Below, in pieces: positions 45,843-56,104 of a stretch of 64,000 bases of DNA. The notes below the pieces were generated by a model. The model made no database searches. It was given only the letters and a program-made list of their open reading frames with translations, and was not told where the DNA came from. Each line of letters opens with the position of its first letter. Position 1 is the first letter of the stretch. This DNA comes from Elizabethkingia bruuniana (lineage in GTDB: Bacteria > Bacteroidota > Bacteroidia > Flavobacteriales > Weeksellaceae). The stretch spans positions 4,340,001-4,404,000 of the forward strand of contig NZ_CP014337.1 in assembly GCF_002024805.1 (NCBI RefSeq), given 5' to 3'. The translations under genes and the position numbers were made by a program.

Positions 45843-46874
45843 TTAAGATCTTAAACCTGCTCTTGGTCCGTTAGATGCTGTAGTTGCCTGCATACGTGCT
45901 TTCTGATTTGCAGAGAACATATAAAGCGAAGCATCGTTAGAGTAGTCCATATAATTCATGAACATTAATGAACGCTGTACACCACCACAAGTTCCGTATT
46001 TTGGATATACCGGATCTCCTGTGCTTGCACTTGGTTGTACCGGAGTATCATCGCAATAGTCAGTAGCACATCCGGAACCATCACCCCAGATATGTCTTAG
46101 GTTAAGGTAGTGCCCGATTTCGTGTGTAGCAGTTCTTCCAAGGTTGAACGGAGCACTGGCACCAGTTTTACCTACGTATCTGCGGCCTAATACAACACCA
46201 TCATTCCATAAACCGGCAGATTCCGGGAATGTAGCATAGCCCAAGATTTCACCTTGAGGAGAAGGCATTGTGTTTACAATCCAGAAGTTTAGGTTTTTAG
46301 TAGGGGCTGTAGCATCTATACCACCTGTTGATGCTTTCTTCATTGCATCGTTTGTATAGCTCCAGCTGCTTTTGCTGCTTTGTTTTCTGTTAACAGCTGC
46401 TAATTTGAATTTTACTTTTACATCTCCGGCTGCTACAGGAAGAAATTCTGAAGGAATTTTTGTGATATCTGAGTTTGTAGCTGAATAGTCTTTGTTCAGA
46501 ATATCGATTTGCTCCTGTAGAATTGCATCAGAAAGATTATCGGCTGTAGTTTTGTAAATAACATTGAAAACTACAGGTATTTCCACAGTACCATCCGGAA
46601 GAACAGCCATACCGCTAAGTTGTCTGCCTGTGCTGGCTTGCTTTTCGAAATTTGCTGACATAGCTTCGATGTTGTTATAACGACGAAGTGCGCTAGCATC
46701 TGTTTGTAGCAAGTTTTGTCTGATTTCTTCTGATGGACAAAGTCTTGCGGTTGCATCTGTAGATGCATTAAGAGTTGTTTGGTTCTGAGAGTTTGCTGGC
46801 ATCTCAGTTTCAGGGTCATTTTTACAGGAAGCAAGCATAACTAATGCTGTCATTCCTAAGAATAATTTCTTCAT
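45843..46874 (-). CDS. M43 (pappalysin/cytophagalysin) zinc metalloprotease lipoprotein
   Basis: 343 residues with lipobox MLASC (Cys17). Zinc site H251-E-I-G-H255-YLNLR-H261 (HExxHxxxxxH) and a downstream Met-turn 'SLMFMNYMDYSNDA'. A Cys pair 'GCATDYCDDTP' is close to the site, as in M43B. Residues 18-90 are a Gln/Asn/Thr-rich propeptide-like segment. It is probably a surface-anchored or released protease acting on proteins of the surroundings. Confidence 0.88.
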   Translation of the reverse strand: MKKLFLGMTALVMLASCKNDPETEMPANSQNQTTLNASTDATARLCPSEEIRQNLLQTDASALRRYNNIEAMSANFEKQASTGRQLSGMAVLPDGTVEIPVVFNVIYKTTADNLSDAILQEQIDILNKDYSATNSDITKIPSEFLPVAAGDVKVKFKLAAVNRKQSSKSSWSYTNDAMKKASTGGIDATAPTKNLNFWIVNTMPSPQGEILGYATFPESAGLWNDGVVLGRRYVGKTGASAPFNLGRTATHEIGHYLNLRHIWGDGSGCATDYCDDTPVQPSASTGDPVYPKYGTCGGVQRSLMFMNYMDYSNDASLYMFSANQKARMQATTASNGPRAGLRS

Positions 46875-47256
46875 AATAAAATTTGATTGATTTAGTCTAG
46901 CGAATATATAGAAATTTCAATACAAAGTCTTAAAAAATGTTATTTACTGTATAACTGTTTTAAAATATCAATGTATATATGAAGATTATTTATACTATTC
47001 TTTGTTTTTATGGGATTGTTGTATTTCTTGAAAAAAATAATTTTGAACATAAATTATCTAAAATTTAACAGAAAAAAAGTAGATAAATTATCTGATATTT
47101 TTTTTCAATCGCTTTTACATTTCTAAATAGCTAAAAAATATCGATTATGAATAAATATCGATACACAGCCACTTTACATGTGATTTGAAAATGTTAGTAA
47201 GTTTATTTTGAACAAGTTTGTTTATTTTTGATAACCATAAAAACTTAATAACCAAT
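46875..47256. other. long intergenic region between divergent protease and GH89 genes
   Basis: About 380 bases, very A/T-rich. A TATTTTTG box at 47223-47230 fits the flavobacterial -7 consensus upstream of the GH89 start, but no well-spaced TTG is seen. No ORF, RNA or repeat is recognised. Confidence 0.4.
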
Positions 47257-49395
47257 ATGAAATCTCTTTTGACTGGACTCGTTTTCGTGCTGAACCTATG
47301 CCAGATATGCTTGGCCCAAGATTTTAAATCTGTGAATAATCTTGCACAAAGGCAATTTCCCTGGCTTGCGGGTAAGTTAGTCCTAAAGTCTATTCCAAAA
47401 GAAAAGGATGCAGATGTTTTTACCTTAGAAACCCGAAATAATCAATTATATATTTCTGCATCGTCAGCCAGTGCAGCATCCAGAGGACTGGATTGGTATG
47501 TGAAGCATTATGCGCATCAGAGTATTTCTCACTTTGGAAATAATATCCGGAATATAAATAGGCTTCCGGTAGTTAGTCCTTTACTGAAAAAGACTTCTTT
47601 GGTTCCGTATCGTTATGCTCTGAATTATTGTACCATTAACTATTCTTTCAGTTTTTATACTTGGGAAGACTGGGAGAAAGAGTTGGACTGGATGGCTCTG
47701 AATGGAGTCAATATAATGCTGGCACCTGTTGGGACAGAGTTGGTTTGGTATAATACCTTACTAAAGTTAGGTTATACAGATGCCGACGCAAAAGCTTTTA
47801 TTCCGGGCCCAGCCTTCACGGCATGGTGGCTTATGGGAAATCTTGAAGGTTGGGGCGGTCCTGTAAGTATGGATATGATGAAGCAGCAAGCCGAACTTCA
47901 GAGAAAGATACTGAAAAGAATGAAAGAATTGGGAATCGAACCTGTATTACAAGGATTCTATGGTATGGTTCCACACGATCTGAAGAATAAAATAAACGAG
48001 GCGAAAGTGATAGAGCAGGGGAAGTGGGCTGGAGGATTTCAGCGTCCCGGGATTTTAGATCCTACAACCAAACTGTTTTCTAAAATTGCAGATACTTATT
48101 ATGCTGAAATGAAAAATCTGTATGGAGAAGATATTCATTATTTCGGTGGAGAGCCATTTCATGAAGGAGGAAAAACCAATGGTCTGGATCTGAGAAATGT
48201 TGCGGAAAGTATTCAGACCTCCATGCAGAAAAATTACCCTAATAGCACCTGGGTTCTGCAAGGATGGCAGCAAAATCCATCAGATGGTTTGTTAGCGGGA
48301 CTGAAAAAAGAAAATACACTTATTATTGAGCTCTTTGGAGAAAATACAGCTAATTGGGAAAATAGAAAAGGATATGGCGAAACCAGTTTTATCTGGTCTA
48401 ATGTGAGTAATTTCGGAGAGAAAAACGGATTGTATGGCAAATTGCAGCGTTTTCTGGATGAGGTTTTCAGAGCTAAAGAGAGTACTTACGGTGCAAGTCT
48501 GAAAGGGGTAGGAATTATTCCGGAAGGTATTTTTAATAATCCTGTAGCATACGATCTTATGCTGGATATAGCATGGTATAATGAGAAACCTGCCCTCGAC
48601 CAATGGCTTACCGAATATACCAAATATAGGTATGGAAAAGAAAATCAGGATGTAATACGAGCGTGGAAAGAATTTGCACAGACCATCTATAGCAGTCCCG
48701 ATGTTTATCAGGAAGGTCCTTCGGAAAGTATTTACTGTGCAAGGCCTTCCCTGAATGTTAATCCGGTGTCCTCATGGGGTACACGAAAACGAAATTATGA
48801 CCAGAATAGATTTAAAGAAGCTGTGAAGGTTTTTGTAAAGGCTGATGCTGATTTTAAAAATTCGGAAACTTACCAGACAGATAAAACAGATTTTCTGCGA
48901 CAGGTATGGGCTAATAAAGGAGATCTTGTTTATGATGAACTGGTAAAAGCGATTAATGCAAAAAAAACTGAAGAAATTCGGATATCAGGAAACCAGTTTC
49001 TGGAGATGATTTCCACCCAAAATATACTTTTAGGAAATAATATACATTTTACTTTAAACAGGTGGCTGAAAGAAGCAGAACGTTTCGGGAGAAAACTTCC
49101 GGATGCTCAAAATGTAATGTTCAATGCCAAATCTCAGCTTACTTACTGGGGACCGGATAATAATCCTAAAACAGATCTGAGAGATTATGCACATAAAGAA
49201 TGGAATGGTCTATTGAGTTCCTTATACTACAATAGGTGGAAAGTATTTATTGAAGAGGCTCAGGCAGGTGCAATTACAGCTCCTGAAGTATTTTATAATA
49301 TGGAAGTAGAGTGGTCTAAAGGAAAAGAGATGTATGTTCCTCAGAAAATAAATACTTCTCAAATGAAATTATTACAGGAGAAAATTCTGAAATAA
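47257..49395 (+). CDS. secreted GH89 alpha-N-acetylglucosaminidase (NAGLU-like)
   Basis: The frame opens with a TTG at 47218, but the ATG at 47257 begins a signal peptide (MKSLLTGLVFVLNLCQICLAQ) and is chosen, giving 712 residues. NAGLU signatures: 'YRYALNYCTINYSFSFYTWE', 'WMALNGVNIMLAP', 'FGGEPFHEGGKTNG' and 'WVLQGWQQNP', then a helical C-domain. It removes alpha-linked GlcNAc, e.g. from heparan sulfate or mucin ends. It is followed by an M1 aminopeptidase on the same strand. Confidence 0.9.
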   Translation: MKSLLTGLVFVLNLCQICLAQDFKSVNNLAQRQFPWLAGKLVLKSIPKEKDADVFTLETRNNQLYISASSASAASRGLDWYVKHYAHQSISHFGNNIRNINRLPVVSPLLKKTSLVPYRYALNYCTINYSFSFYTWEDWEKELDWMALNGVNIMLAPVGTELVWYNTLLKLGYTDADAKAFIPGPAFTAWWLMGNLEGWGGPVSMDMMKQQAELQRKILKRMKELGIEPVLQGFYGMVPHDLKNKINEAKVIEQGKWAGGFQRPGILDPTTKLFSKIADTYYAEMKNLYGEDIHYFGGEPFHEGGKTNGLDLRNVAESIQTSMQKNYPNSTWVLQGWQQNPSDGLLAGLKKENTLIIELFGENTANWENRKGYGETSFIWSNVSNFGEKNGLYGKLQRFLDEVFRAKESTYGASLKGVGIIPEGIFNNPVAYDLMLDIAWYNEKPALDQWLTEYTKYRYGKENQDVIRAWKEFAQTIYSSPDVYQEGPSESIYCARPSLNVNPVSSWGTRKRNYDQNRFKEAVKVFVKADADFKNSETYQTDKTDFLRQVWANKGDLVYDELVKAINAKKTEEIRISGNQFLEMISTQNILLGNNIHFTLNRWLKEAERFGRKLPDAQNVMFNAKSQLTYWGPDNNPKTDLRDYAHKEWNGLLSSLYYNRWKVFIEEAQAGAITAPEVFYNMEVEWSKGKEMYVPQKINTSQMKLLQEKILK

Positions 49396-49484
49396 GGAAT
49401 TAGCAGTTTTTATATTTTATTTAATTCTTTTCTAAAATTTGTTGTAACAGAATAACTTCCATAATTTTAGAGGAAAATTAATAT

Positions 49485-51422
49485 ATGAAAATAAATATTG
49501 TTAAGATCTTTACAATTTCAGCGTATTTCTTAGCTGTATCAAATTTGAGTGCTCAACAAGCCTCTAATTATGATTATAAAGAAGCTTTTAAAGAGCCTTT
49601 CTATACCTATAATGGTAACGAGTTTCGTTCAGCAAGTGGGCAGCCGGGTGCTAAATACTGGCAAAACCATGCGAACTATATTTTAAATATAACTTTAGAT
49701 GATGCCCAGAATCTTTTTACAGGGAGCGCTGAAGTTCAGTATACCAATAACAGTCCGGATGAACTGAAATTTATTTGGTTTCAGCTCGATCAGAATTTAT
49801 TCAAAAAAGAATCCCGCGGAAGTGCAATGATTCCGCTTAACAATTCAAGATACGGTTCAAGCAACTCAGATTTTGAAGGTGGTTATACTATAAAATCGGT
49901 AAAAGTAGATGGTAAAGAAGTAAAATATACCATTACGGATACCAGAATGCAGGTAGACTTGCCTAAGGAACTAAAATCCAACGGAGGTTCAGTAAAGGTT
50001 AAGATTGATTATTCTTTTGTTTCTCCGGAAGACGGAGCAGACAGAATGGGGTATCTGAAAACGAAAAATGGTAAGATTTATACAATGGCACAGTGGTATC
50101 CACGTGTTGAGGTATATGATGATATCAAAGGCTGGAATACGGTTCCGTATTTAGGGCCTTCAGAGTTTTATCTGGAATATGGTGATTTTGATGTTACGAT
50201 TACGGCGCCAAATAATTTTTATGTTGTCGCTTCCGGAGAGCTGCAGAATCCTAAGGATGTATTTTCTTCTCAGCAGCTGAAAAAATGGGACGATGCCAAA
50301 AATAGTGAAAAAGCTGTAGTGATTCGTTCAGCTTCAGAGGTGGGAGAAAATACTGCTAAAAGCGGGAATAAAACTTGGAAATTTAAAATGAAACAAAGCC
50401 GTGATTTTGCTTTTGCTGCATCCCCGGCGTTTATTTTAGATGCTGCCAGAATTAATCTTCCTTCCGGTAAAAAGTCACTGGCTATTTCTGCTTATCCGGT
50501 GGAAAGCGACGGACAAGGAGCATGGAGCAGATCTACAGAATACACAAAAGCTTCTATTGAGCATTATTCTAAGCAATGGTTCGAATATCCTTACCCAAAT
50601 GCAGTGAATGTTGCAGGTATAACAAATGGTATGGAATATCCGGGGATTGTGTTCTGTAAATATACATCTAAGGGTGCCGGATTATGGGGGGTAACTGATC
50701 ATGAATTTGGACATACGTGGTTCCCGATGATTGTAGGATCTAATGAAAGAAAGCATGCGTGGATGGATGAAGGTTTCAATACATTTATCAATGGTATTTC
50801 TACGGAAGCGTTTAATAATGGAGAATACTATAGAAAAGGTTCTGCACGTGGTATGACAGGATATCTGTTCAGTGATAAACTGGAGCCTGTAGATACACCT
50901 CCGGATGCTATGAGAGAATCTAGTATTGGAGCCTTGGCCTACTACAAGCCGGGGACAGCACTTAAGATTTTGCGTAATAATGTTATTGGCAAAGAGAGAT
51001 TTGATAAAGCCTTCAGAGAATATATTAACCGTTGGGCATACAAGCACCCTGTTCCGGACGATTTCTTCCGTACTATGGAGAATGTAGCCGGAGAAGATCT
51101 AGGTTGGTTCTGGAGAAGCTGGATTCAGAATAACTGGAAACTGGATCAGGCAATCTCAAGTGTTAAATATGTTGATAATAGCTATACTAAAGGTGCTGTA
51201 ATAACTATTCAGAATCTGGAGAAAATGCCAATGCCTGTAGATTTGAGAATTCAGTTTAAAGACGGAAGCCAGCAGGATATGTCTTTACCTGTAGAAATCT
51301 GGAGAAGAAATACAGAATGGACATTTAAAGTTCCGACGACAAAAGAAATTCAGACTGTGATTATTGATCCGGATGGAAACTTCCCGGATGTTAATCCTTC
51401 TAATAACGTTTGGAAGGGGTAA
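49485..51422 (+). CDS. secreted M1 family aminopeptidase
   Basis: 645 residues: signal peptide (about 1-23, ending LSAQ), N-terminal beta-saddle, thermolysin-like catalytic domain with H406-E-F-G-H410 and E429 in 'AWMDEGFNTF' (HExxH-18-E). The substrate-loop Gly motif reads 'NGMEYPGIVF' in place of GAMEN, as is usual for Bacteroidota M1 proteins of this size. A C-terminal beta domain ends at 'NVWKG'. Releases amino acids from peptide N-termini in the periplasm or outside. Confidence 0.88.
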   Translation: MKINIVKIFTISAYFLAVSNLSAQQASNYDYKEAFKEPFYTYNGNEFRSASGQPGAKYWQNHANYILNITLDDAQNLFTGSAEVQYTNNSPDELKFIWFQLDQNLFKKESRGSAMIPLNNSRYGSSNSDFEGGYTIKSVKVDGKEVKYTITDTRMQVDLPKELKSNGGSVKVKIDYSFVSPEDGADRMGYLKTKNGKIYTMAQWYPRVEVYDDIKGWNTVPYLGPSEFYLEYGDFDVTITAPNNFYVVASGELQNPKDVFSSQQLKKWDDAKNSEKAVVIRSASEVGENTAKSGNKTWKFKMKQSRDFAFAASPAFILDAARINLPSGKKSLAISAYPVESDGQGAWSRSTEYTKASIEHYSKQWFEYPYPNAVNVAGITNGMEYPGIVFCKYTSKGAGLWGVTDHEFGHTWFPMIVGSNERKHAWMDEGFNTFINGISTEAFNNGEYYRKGSARGMTGYLFSDKLEPVDTPPDAMRESSIGALAYYKPGTALKILRNNVIGKERFDKAFREYINRWAYKHPVPDDFFRTMENVAGEDLGWFWRSWIQNNWKLDQAISSVKYVDNSYTKGAVITIQNLEKMPMPVDLRIQFKDGSQQDMSLPVEIWRRNTEWTFKVPTTKEIQTVIIDPDGNFPDVNPSNNVWKG

Positions 51423-51468
51423 ATCAGTAAAGAATTAACAAAATTAAAGATTTACGAAAGAGAGGTAA

Positions 51469-52302
51469 ATGAAGAATATTTTTTTAGGCTTAGCACTTGG
51501 ATTCTCCTTATCAGTTTTTGGACAAGAGCTAAAAGTAATGAGCTTTAATATACGGATGTCTACGGATTCGGATAAAGATAATTCGTGGAAGAATCGTAAA
51601 GAAGAAGCTTTGCATCTTATGGATTATTATCATCCTGCAATCTTAGGTGTTCAGGAAGCTTTACCGGAACAGATGAAGGATATCAAAAATGGACTGGCTG
51701 GCTATGATTATATAGGCGTTGGCCGTGATGATGGTAAAGATAAAGGCGAGTTTTCTGCAATTTTTTATGATACTCAAAAACTGAGAAAACTTCAGGGAAG
51801 TACTTTCTGGTTATCGGAAACTCCGGATAAACCTTCTAAAGGTTGGGATGCTGCACTAAACAGAATATGTACCTATGCACTGTTTCAGGATCTGAAAACC
51901 CAAAAGAAATTCTGGGCATTCAATCTGCATTTCGACCATATTGGTAATGAGGCCAGAAAGCAATCTTCAAAACTGATTCTGAAGAAAATGAAAGAAGTGA
52001 ATAAGGAAAATTATCCTGTAGTACTTTCCGGAGATTTTAACCTTACCGAAGAAACAGAGCCATTGAAGATTATTGCTGGTGAAATGAAGGACTCTTTTTA
52101 CAATAGTGAAAAAAAACAATATGGCCCGAAAGGAACATTCCAGGACTTTAATATAAGTGTTCCGGCTAAAGACCGCATTGATTATATTTTTGTGAAAAGC
52201 TTCAGAGTTTTATCACAAAGGCATATCAATGACAGAAGAGAAAATCTGCTTTATCCCTCGGATCACTTTCCGGTATTTGCGGAATTGAAGTTTGAAAAAT
52301 AA
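51469..52302 (+). CDS. secreted endonuclease/exonuclease/phosphatase family hydrolase
   Basis: 277 residues with signal peptide (ending SVFGQ). EEP fold motifs in order: 'LKVMSFNIRMST', 'LGVQEALPEQM' (metal Glu), 'WAFNLHFDHIG', 'VVLSGDFNLTEE', 'DRIDYIFVK' and 'YPSDHFPVFAEL' (final His). Could act on phosphodiesters of nucleic acid, sphingomyelin or sugar phosphates; substrate not decidable here. Lies 46 bases after the M1 gene. Confidence 0.85.
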   Translation: MKNIFLGLALGFSLSVFGQELKVMSFNIRMSTDSDKDNSWKNRKEEALHLMDYYHPAILGVQEALPEQMKDIKNGLAGYDYIGVGRDDGKDKGEFSAIFYDTQKLRKLQGSTFWLSETPDKPSKGWDAALNRICTYALFQDLKTQKKFWAFNLHFDHIGNEARKQSSKLILKKMKEVNKENYPVVLSGDFNLTEETEPLKIIAGEMKDSFYNSEKKQYGPKGTFQDFNISVPAKDRIDYIFVKSFRVLSQRHINDRRENLLYPSDHFPVFAELKFEK

Positions 52303-52303
52303 G

Positions 52304-52332
52304 AAAACGCTGCCATAGGCAGCGTTTTTTCT
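52304..52332. terminator. terminator between EEP hydrolase and peptide array
   Basis: AAAACGCTGCC/GGCAGCGTTTT 11-bp stem with ATA loop and T-runs on both sides. Serves both converging transcripts. Confidence 0.92.
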
Positions 52333-52348
52333 AAAATAGAATTTGTGT

Positions 52349-52549
52349 TTAACATTGATTTAGGCGTAAAGGAACACATTCGTTGTTTGAATTGCAGCAG
52401 GTTCTGGCCGGGCAAACTTTATCATCGATAATGTGACCGTCGTCATCTGCTATAATCATGCAAACCTGATAACCTGGTATTGGATCAAATTTTCCTCCGA
52501 TAATTTCCTTTAATGTACTCCTTGTTAAAGGGTTTAATTTTTCTTTCAT
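52349..52549 (-). CDS. six-cysteine Gly-Gly-leader peptide 5
   Basis: The frame extends upstream, but the ATG at 52549 gives 66 residues starting MKEKLNPLTRSTLKEIIGGK, a bacteriocin-type double-glycine leader. The core after Gly19 has cysteines at 30, 46, 51, 52, 58 and 66 ('CPARTCCNSNNEC'). It differs from peptides 1-3 and resembles 4 in its CC pair. Likely exported and leader-cleaved by a C39-peptidase ABC transporter, none of which is in this window. Confidence 0.7.
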   Translation of the reverse strand: MKEKLNPLTRSTLKEIIGGKFDPIPGYQVCMIIADDDGHIIDDKVCPARTCCNSNNECVPLRLNQC

Positions 52550-52559
52550 AATTGAAATA

Positions 52560-52706
52560 TTAAATGCACATATATCTTCTTGGATCTCTGCAAATGTTGC
52601 CTGTACTACAGCATAGTCCCCTAGGACAAGACATATCTTCCTGACATTCTGTAATAGCAGCTCCGCCACTAATTTGCTTTAAACTTTTTCTTACTAATTT
52701 TTTCAT
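52560..52706 (-). CDS. six-cysteine Gly-Gly-leader peptide 4
   Basis: 48 residues: leader MKKLVRKSLKQISGG, then a core with cysteines at 21, 27, 32, 33, 39 and 47 ('CPRGLCCSTGNIC'). It ends 10 bases before peptide 5 starts, so the genes are co-transcribed. It matches the annotated 'bacteriocin-like protein' class of Chryseobacterium-type bacteria as I remember it. Too short for standard ORF lists. Confidence 0.7.
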   Translation of the reverse strand: MKKLVRKSLKQISGGAAITECQEDMSCPRGLCCSTGNICRDPRRYMCI

Positions 52707-52724
52707 GATGGGTTTATTTTTTGA

Positions 52725-52904
52725 TTATTCAATAGGTGTTGGCCAGCATTCTGATTGTGCACATCCAAGGCTAAACTCGGTGCATGTGGTTCCAGGAACG
52801 CAATTGGTCTGTACATTGCCAAACATATCTGTAATCGTTGTACATCTGCAGTCTTTTTTACCTCCTAAAATTGTTTTTAAAGAGCTTCTTATTAACTTTT
52901 TCAT
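52725..52904 (-). CDS. six-cysteine Gly-Gly-leader peptide 3
   Basis: 59 residues: leader MKKLIRSSLKTILGG, core with Cys 19, 21, 35, 41, 48 and 53, ending CWPTPIE. Close paralogue of peptides 1 and 2 (same CxC start and P(T/A)PIE end) but with a different central loop ('TDMFGNVQTN'). Confidence 0.75.
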   Translation of the reverse strand: MKKLIRSSLKTILGGKKDCRCTTITDMFGNVQTNCVPGTTCTEFSLGCAQSECWPTPIE

Positions 52905-52921
52905 AATAGGTTGGTTTTAGG

Positions 52922-53098
52922 TTATTCTATTGGAGCTGGTTGACATTCTTGTTGAAAACATGCAATACTTATTTGTGTACAAGTGTCGGTAACGCAATCT
53001 CCACTTGTTGACCCGTCAGGGTAAGTAAATCTGATGCATCTGCAATCTAGCTTACCTCCTAAAATTGTTTTTAAAGAGTTTCTTACTAACTTTTTCAT
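52922..53098 (-). CDS. six-cysteine Gly-Gly-leader peptide 2
   Basis: 58 residues: leader MKKLVRNSLKTILGG, core with Cys 19, 21, 35, 40, 47 and 52, 'TYPDGSTSGDC' loop and CQPAPIE end. Nearly the same layout as peptide 1. Confidence 0.75.
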   Translation of the reverse strand: MKKLVRNSLKTILGGKLDCRCIRFTYPDGSTSGDCVTDTCTQISIACFQQECQPAPIE

Positions 53099-53115
53099 GA
53101 TAGATTAATTTTTAA

Positions 53116-53292
53116 TTATTCAATAGGTGTTGGCCAGCAGTCTCTTTGCCCGCAAGAAAAACTTATTTGGGTACAGAATTCAGTTGCACAATTACCGCTT
53201 GTGGAACCATCCGGATAAATAATCCTTCTGCATGAGCAGTCTAATTTTCCACCTGAAATAGCTTTCAGTGAATTTCTTTTTAATTTTTTCAT
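53116..53292 (-). CDS. six-cysteine Gly-Gly-leader peptide 1
   Basis: 58 residues, first gene of the array. Leader MKKLKRNSLKAISGG; core with Cys 19, 21, 35, 40, 47 and 52, 'YPDGSTSGNC' loop and CWPTPIE end. Upstream (53293-53400) is A/T-rich promoter space; no exact TAnnTTTG box was found. Function unknown: bacteriocin, signal or toxin-like disulfide peptide. Confidence 0.75.
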   Translation of the reverse strand: MKKLKRNSLKAISGGKLDCSCRRIIYPDGSTSGNCATEFCTQISFSCGQRDCWPTPIE

Positions 53293-53400
53293 AATTAAAG
53301 ATTTGGTTGTTATTTGATGAAATGCTAATATAGTAAAAATATGATATTTGTCATGTTTATGTGTTGAATATTTTTATTGTTAAGTATTTAATAGATAAAA

Positions 53401-53433
53401 GATTACGCCGCAGGCATTGCTTGCGGCGTAATC
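53401..53433 (-). terminator. terminator of clpB
   Basis: GATTACGCCGCA/TGCGGCGTAATC 12-bp stem; on the minus strand followed by TTTTATC. Confidence 0.85.
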
Positions 53434-53468
53434 CGATAAATAAAATATGATATATGAAAAAATGTTTT

Positions 53469-56063
53469 TTACTGGTCAGTTGGTCTGAATACCAATCCAC
53501 TTTCTTCGAAGTAATCTAATGTAATTCTGTCGCCATCATTAACATTTCCTGCAAGAATTTCTCTCGAAAGTTTATTCAATACTTCCTGTTGGATTACCCT
53601 TTTTAGAGGTCTTGCTCCGAATGCAGGATCATAACCTTTGTTCATCAGATAATCAATCGCATCCTGAGTAGCTGTCATAATGATATTACGTTTTGCTAAC
53701 ATCTCATTGAATCCTCTTAACTGATATTGTACAATTCTTCCGATCTCTTTTTTGTTTAAAGGCTGGAATAATACTACTTCATCAATTCTGTTCAGGAATT
53801 CCGGACGAAGACTTTGTTTTAGAAGATCAAAAACTTCAGTTTTTGTTTTATCAATTACCTCTTCGTGATTCTCATCAGTAAGGTTTTCAAAATTCTCCTG
53901 TATCAGATGAGATCCAAGGTTGGAAGTCATAATGATAATTGAGTTTTTGAAATTTACAACACGTCCTTTATTGTCTGTTAGACGCCCGTCATCTAATACT
54001 TGTAATAAGGTGTTGAAAACATCCGGATGGGCTTTTTCAATTTCATCCAGAAGGACAACAGAATAAGGTCTTCTTCTTACTGCTTCCGTTAATTGTCCGC
54101 CTTCGTCATAGCCTACATACCCCGGAGGAGCACCAACTAATCTGGAAACACTATGACGTTCCTGATATTCACTCATATCAATTCTGGTCATATTGTTTTC
54201 ATCATCAAAAAGGAATTCAGCTAAAGCTTTTGCCAGCTCTGTTTTACCAACACCAGTAGTTCCCAAGAATAAGAAAGAGCCAATAGGTTTCTTTTCATCA
54301 CTAAGTCCGGCACGATTTCTTCTGATTGCGTCCGATACAGCCTGAATAGCCTCTTCCTGTCCAACAACTCTTTTATGAAGTTCATCCTCTAAGTGAAGTA
54401 ACTTTTCTCTTTCAGACTGGATCAGCTTAGTTACTGGTATACCCGTCCATTTAGCAATTACTTCCGAAATATTTTCTGCAGTAACTTCCTCTTTTATTAG
54501 TTCGTTCTGATGGTTTTGCATTTCGAGTTCTACTTTGCCTAGCTCTTCTTCTTTTTCACGAAGTTTTCCGTATTGGATTTCAGCTACTTTTGCATAGTCA
54601 CCTGTTCTGGAAGCTCTTTCAGCTTCTAATTTCAATGACTCAATATCTTTTTTGATCTGAGTTAAATCCTCAGATTTTTGTTTTTCTTTTAGCCACTTGG
54701 CATTTATTGTATTACGTTCCTCATTTATTCTGGATAGATCTTCTTTCAGATGATCTATTTTTACCTGATTCCCTTCTCTGGAAATAGCAGCTAACTCAAT
54801 TTCCATCTGCATTATTTTCCGATCCAGAACATCCAGCTCTTCCGGCTTGGAATTGATTTCCATTCTTAGTTTAGCAGAAGCTTCATCGATAAGGTCAATA
54901 GCCTTATCCGGTAAGAAACGGTCGGAGATATATCTTTGCGACATTTCTACTGCAGCAATAATAGCCTCATCTTTTATTCTCACCTTGTGATGGGCTTCAT
55001 ATTTGTCTTTGATACCACGAAGGATAGAAATTGCAGATTCAGTATCCGGTTCTTCCACCATTACTTTCTGGAAACGACGCTCCAAAGCTTTATCTTTTTC
55101 GAAGTATTTCTGATATTCACTAAGTGTTGTAGCACCGATAGCTCTAAGTTCTCCTCTAGCCAATGCAGGCTTTAGGATATTAGCAGCATCCATTGCGCCT
55201 TCTCCGCCTCCGGCACCTACAAGTGTATGGATTTCGTCAATGAAAAGAATAATCTGTCCGTCAGATTTTATAACTTCATTTACAACAGACTTCAGACGCT
55301 CTTCAAATTCACCTTTGTATTTTGCTCCGGCAATAAGAGCACCCATATCCAATGAATACAAAGTTTTATCTACCAGATTTTCCGGTACATCTCCGGAGAT
55401 TATTCTGTGTGCTATACCTTCAGCAATAGCAGTTTTACCAACTCCAGGTTCTCCAATCAGGATCGGGTTGTTTTTGGTTCTTCTGGATAAGATCTGAAGA
55501 ACTCTTCTTATTTCTTCATCACGTCCGATAACCGGGTCTAATTTGCCTTCAGCAGCTAATTCGTTAAAATTCTTAGCGTATTTGTTTAGTGATTGATACG
55601 TTTCTTCTGAACTTGCAGAAGTTGCCTTACTGCCTTTTCTAAGTTCATTAATGGCTCCTTCCAGTAATTTTCGGGTAACACCCATATCTTTCAGCATTTG
55701 AGAAACTGGTGAATTGGTTTCAATTAATGCTAACCAAAGGTGCTCAATGGTTACGAACTCATCGCCCATTTTCTTTGCAATATTAGGAGCATCCAACAAC
55801 ACTTTGTTAGCTGTTTGGGAAAGATAAATATTTCCGCCTTGTACTTTAGGAAGACTCTCTATACTTTCACGGTTTCTTTCCCTTACTAAAGCAGCATCTG
55901 CCTCAGATTTTTTTAAAAGGAAAGGGGATATATTTTCATCTACCTGAAAAATACCTTCAAGTAAATGTTGAGGTTCAATACTTTGGTTGCCAAATTCCAA
56001 AGCTGTTTGTTGTGCAGCCTGAATGGCTTCTTGTGATTTTACGGTATATTGGTTTAAGTTCAT
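53469..56063 (-). CDS. clpB: ATP-dependent disaggregase ClpB
   Basis: 864 residues, full length. N-domain (1-145), first AAA+ module with Walker A '[13 protein letters not shown]' and '[20 protein letters not shown]', a long coiled-coil middle domain (about 400-525; '[20 protein letters not shown]'), and a second AAA+ module with '[17 protein letters not shown]'. No ClpP-binding IGF loop is seen, as expected for ClpB. It re-solubilises aggregated proteins with DnaK. A 10-bp inverted repeat lies upstream. Confidence 0.97.
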   Translation of the reverse strand: MNLNQYTVKSQEAIQAAQQTALEFGNQSIEPQHLLEGIFQVDENISPFLLKKSEADAALVRERNRESIESLPKVQGGNIYLSQTANKVLLDAPNIAKKMGDEFVTIEHLWLALIETNSPVSQMLKDMGVTRKLLEGAINELRKGSKATSASSEETYQSLNKYAKNFNELAAEGKLDPVIGRDEEIRRVLQILSRRTKNNPILIGEPGVGKTAIAEGIAHRIISGDVPENLVDKTLYSLDMGALIAGAKYKGEFEERLKSVVNEVIKSDGQIILFIDEIHTLVGAGGGEGAMDAANILKPALARGELRAIGATTLSEYQKYFEKDKALERRFQKVMVEEPDTESAISILRGIKDKYEAHHKVRIKDEAIIAAVEMSQRYISDRFLPDKAIDLIDEASAKLRMEINSKPEELDVLDRKIMQMEIELAAISREGNQVKIDHLKEDLSRINEERNTINAKWLKEKQKSEDLTQIKKDIESLKLEAERASRTGDYAKVAEIQYGKLREKEEELGKVELEMQNHQNELIKEEVTAENISEVIAKWTGIPVTKLIQSEREKLLHLEDELHKRVVGQEEAIQAVSDAIRRNRAGLSDEKKPIGSFLFLGTTGVGKTELAKALAEFLFDDENNMTRIDMSEYQERHSVSRLVGAPPGYVGYDEGGQLTEAVRRRPYSVVLLDEIEKAHPDVFNTLLQVLDDGRLTDNKGRVVNFKNSIIIMTSNLGSHLIQENFENLTDENHEEVIDKTKTEVFDLLKQSLRPEFLNRIDEVVLFQPLNKKEIGRIVQYQLRGFNEMLAKRNIIMTATQDAIDYLMNKGYDPAFGARPLKRVIQQEVLNKLSREILAGNVNDGDRITLDYFEESGLVFRPTDQ

Positions 56064-56104
56064 ATTTGATATTTTTTGTAATTTTTTCTTTTGGGTTTGA
56101 AACT

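Noticed and set aside
50682-51047. 121-codon minus-strand ORF inside the M1 peptidase gene
   Set aside because: Overlaps the HExxH region of a real gene and has no independent support.
52349-53292. repeated 'cctcctaaaattgtttttaa' units considered as CRISPR or regulatory repeats
   Set aside because: They are the conserved leader codons of paralogous peptide genes, about 180 bases apart, not short spaced repeats.
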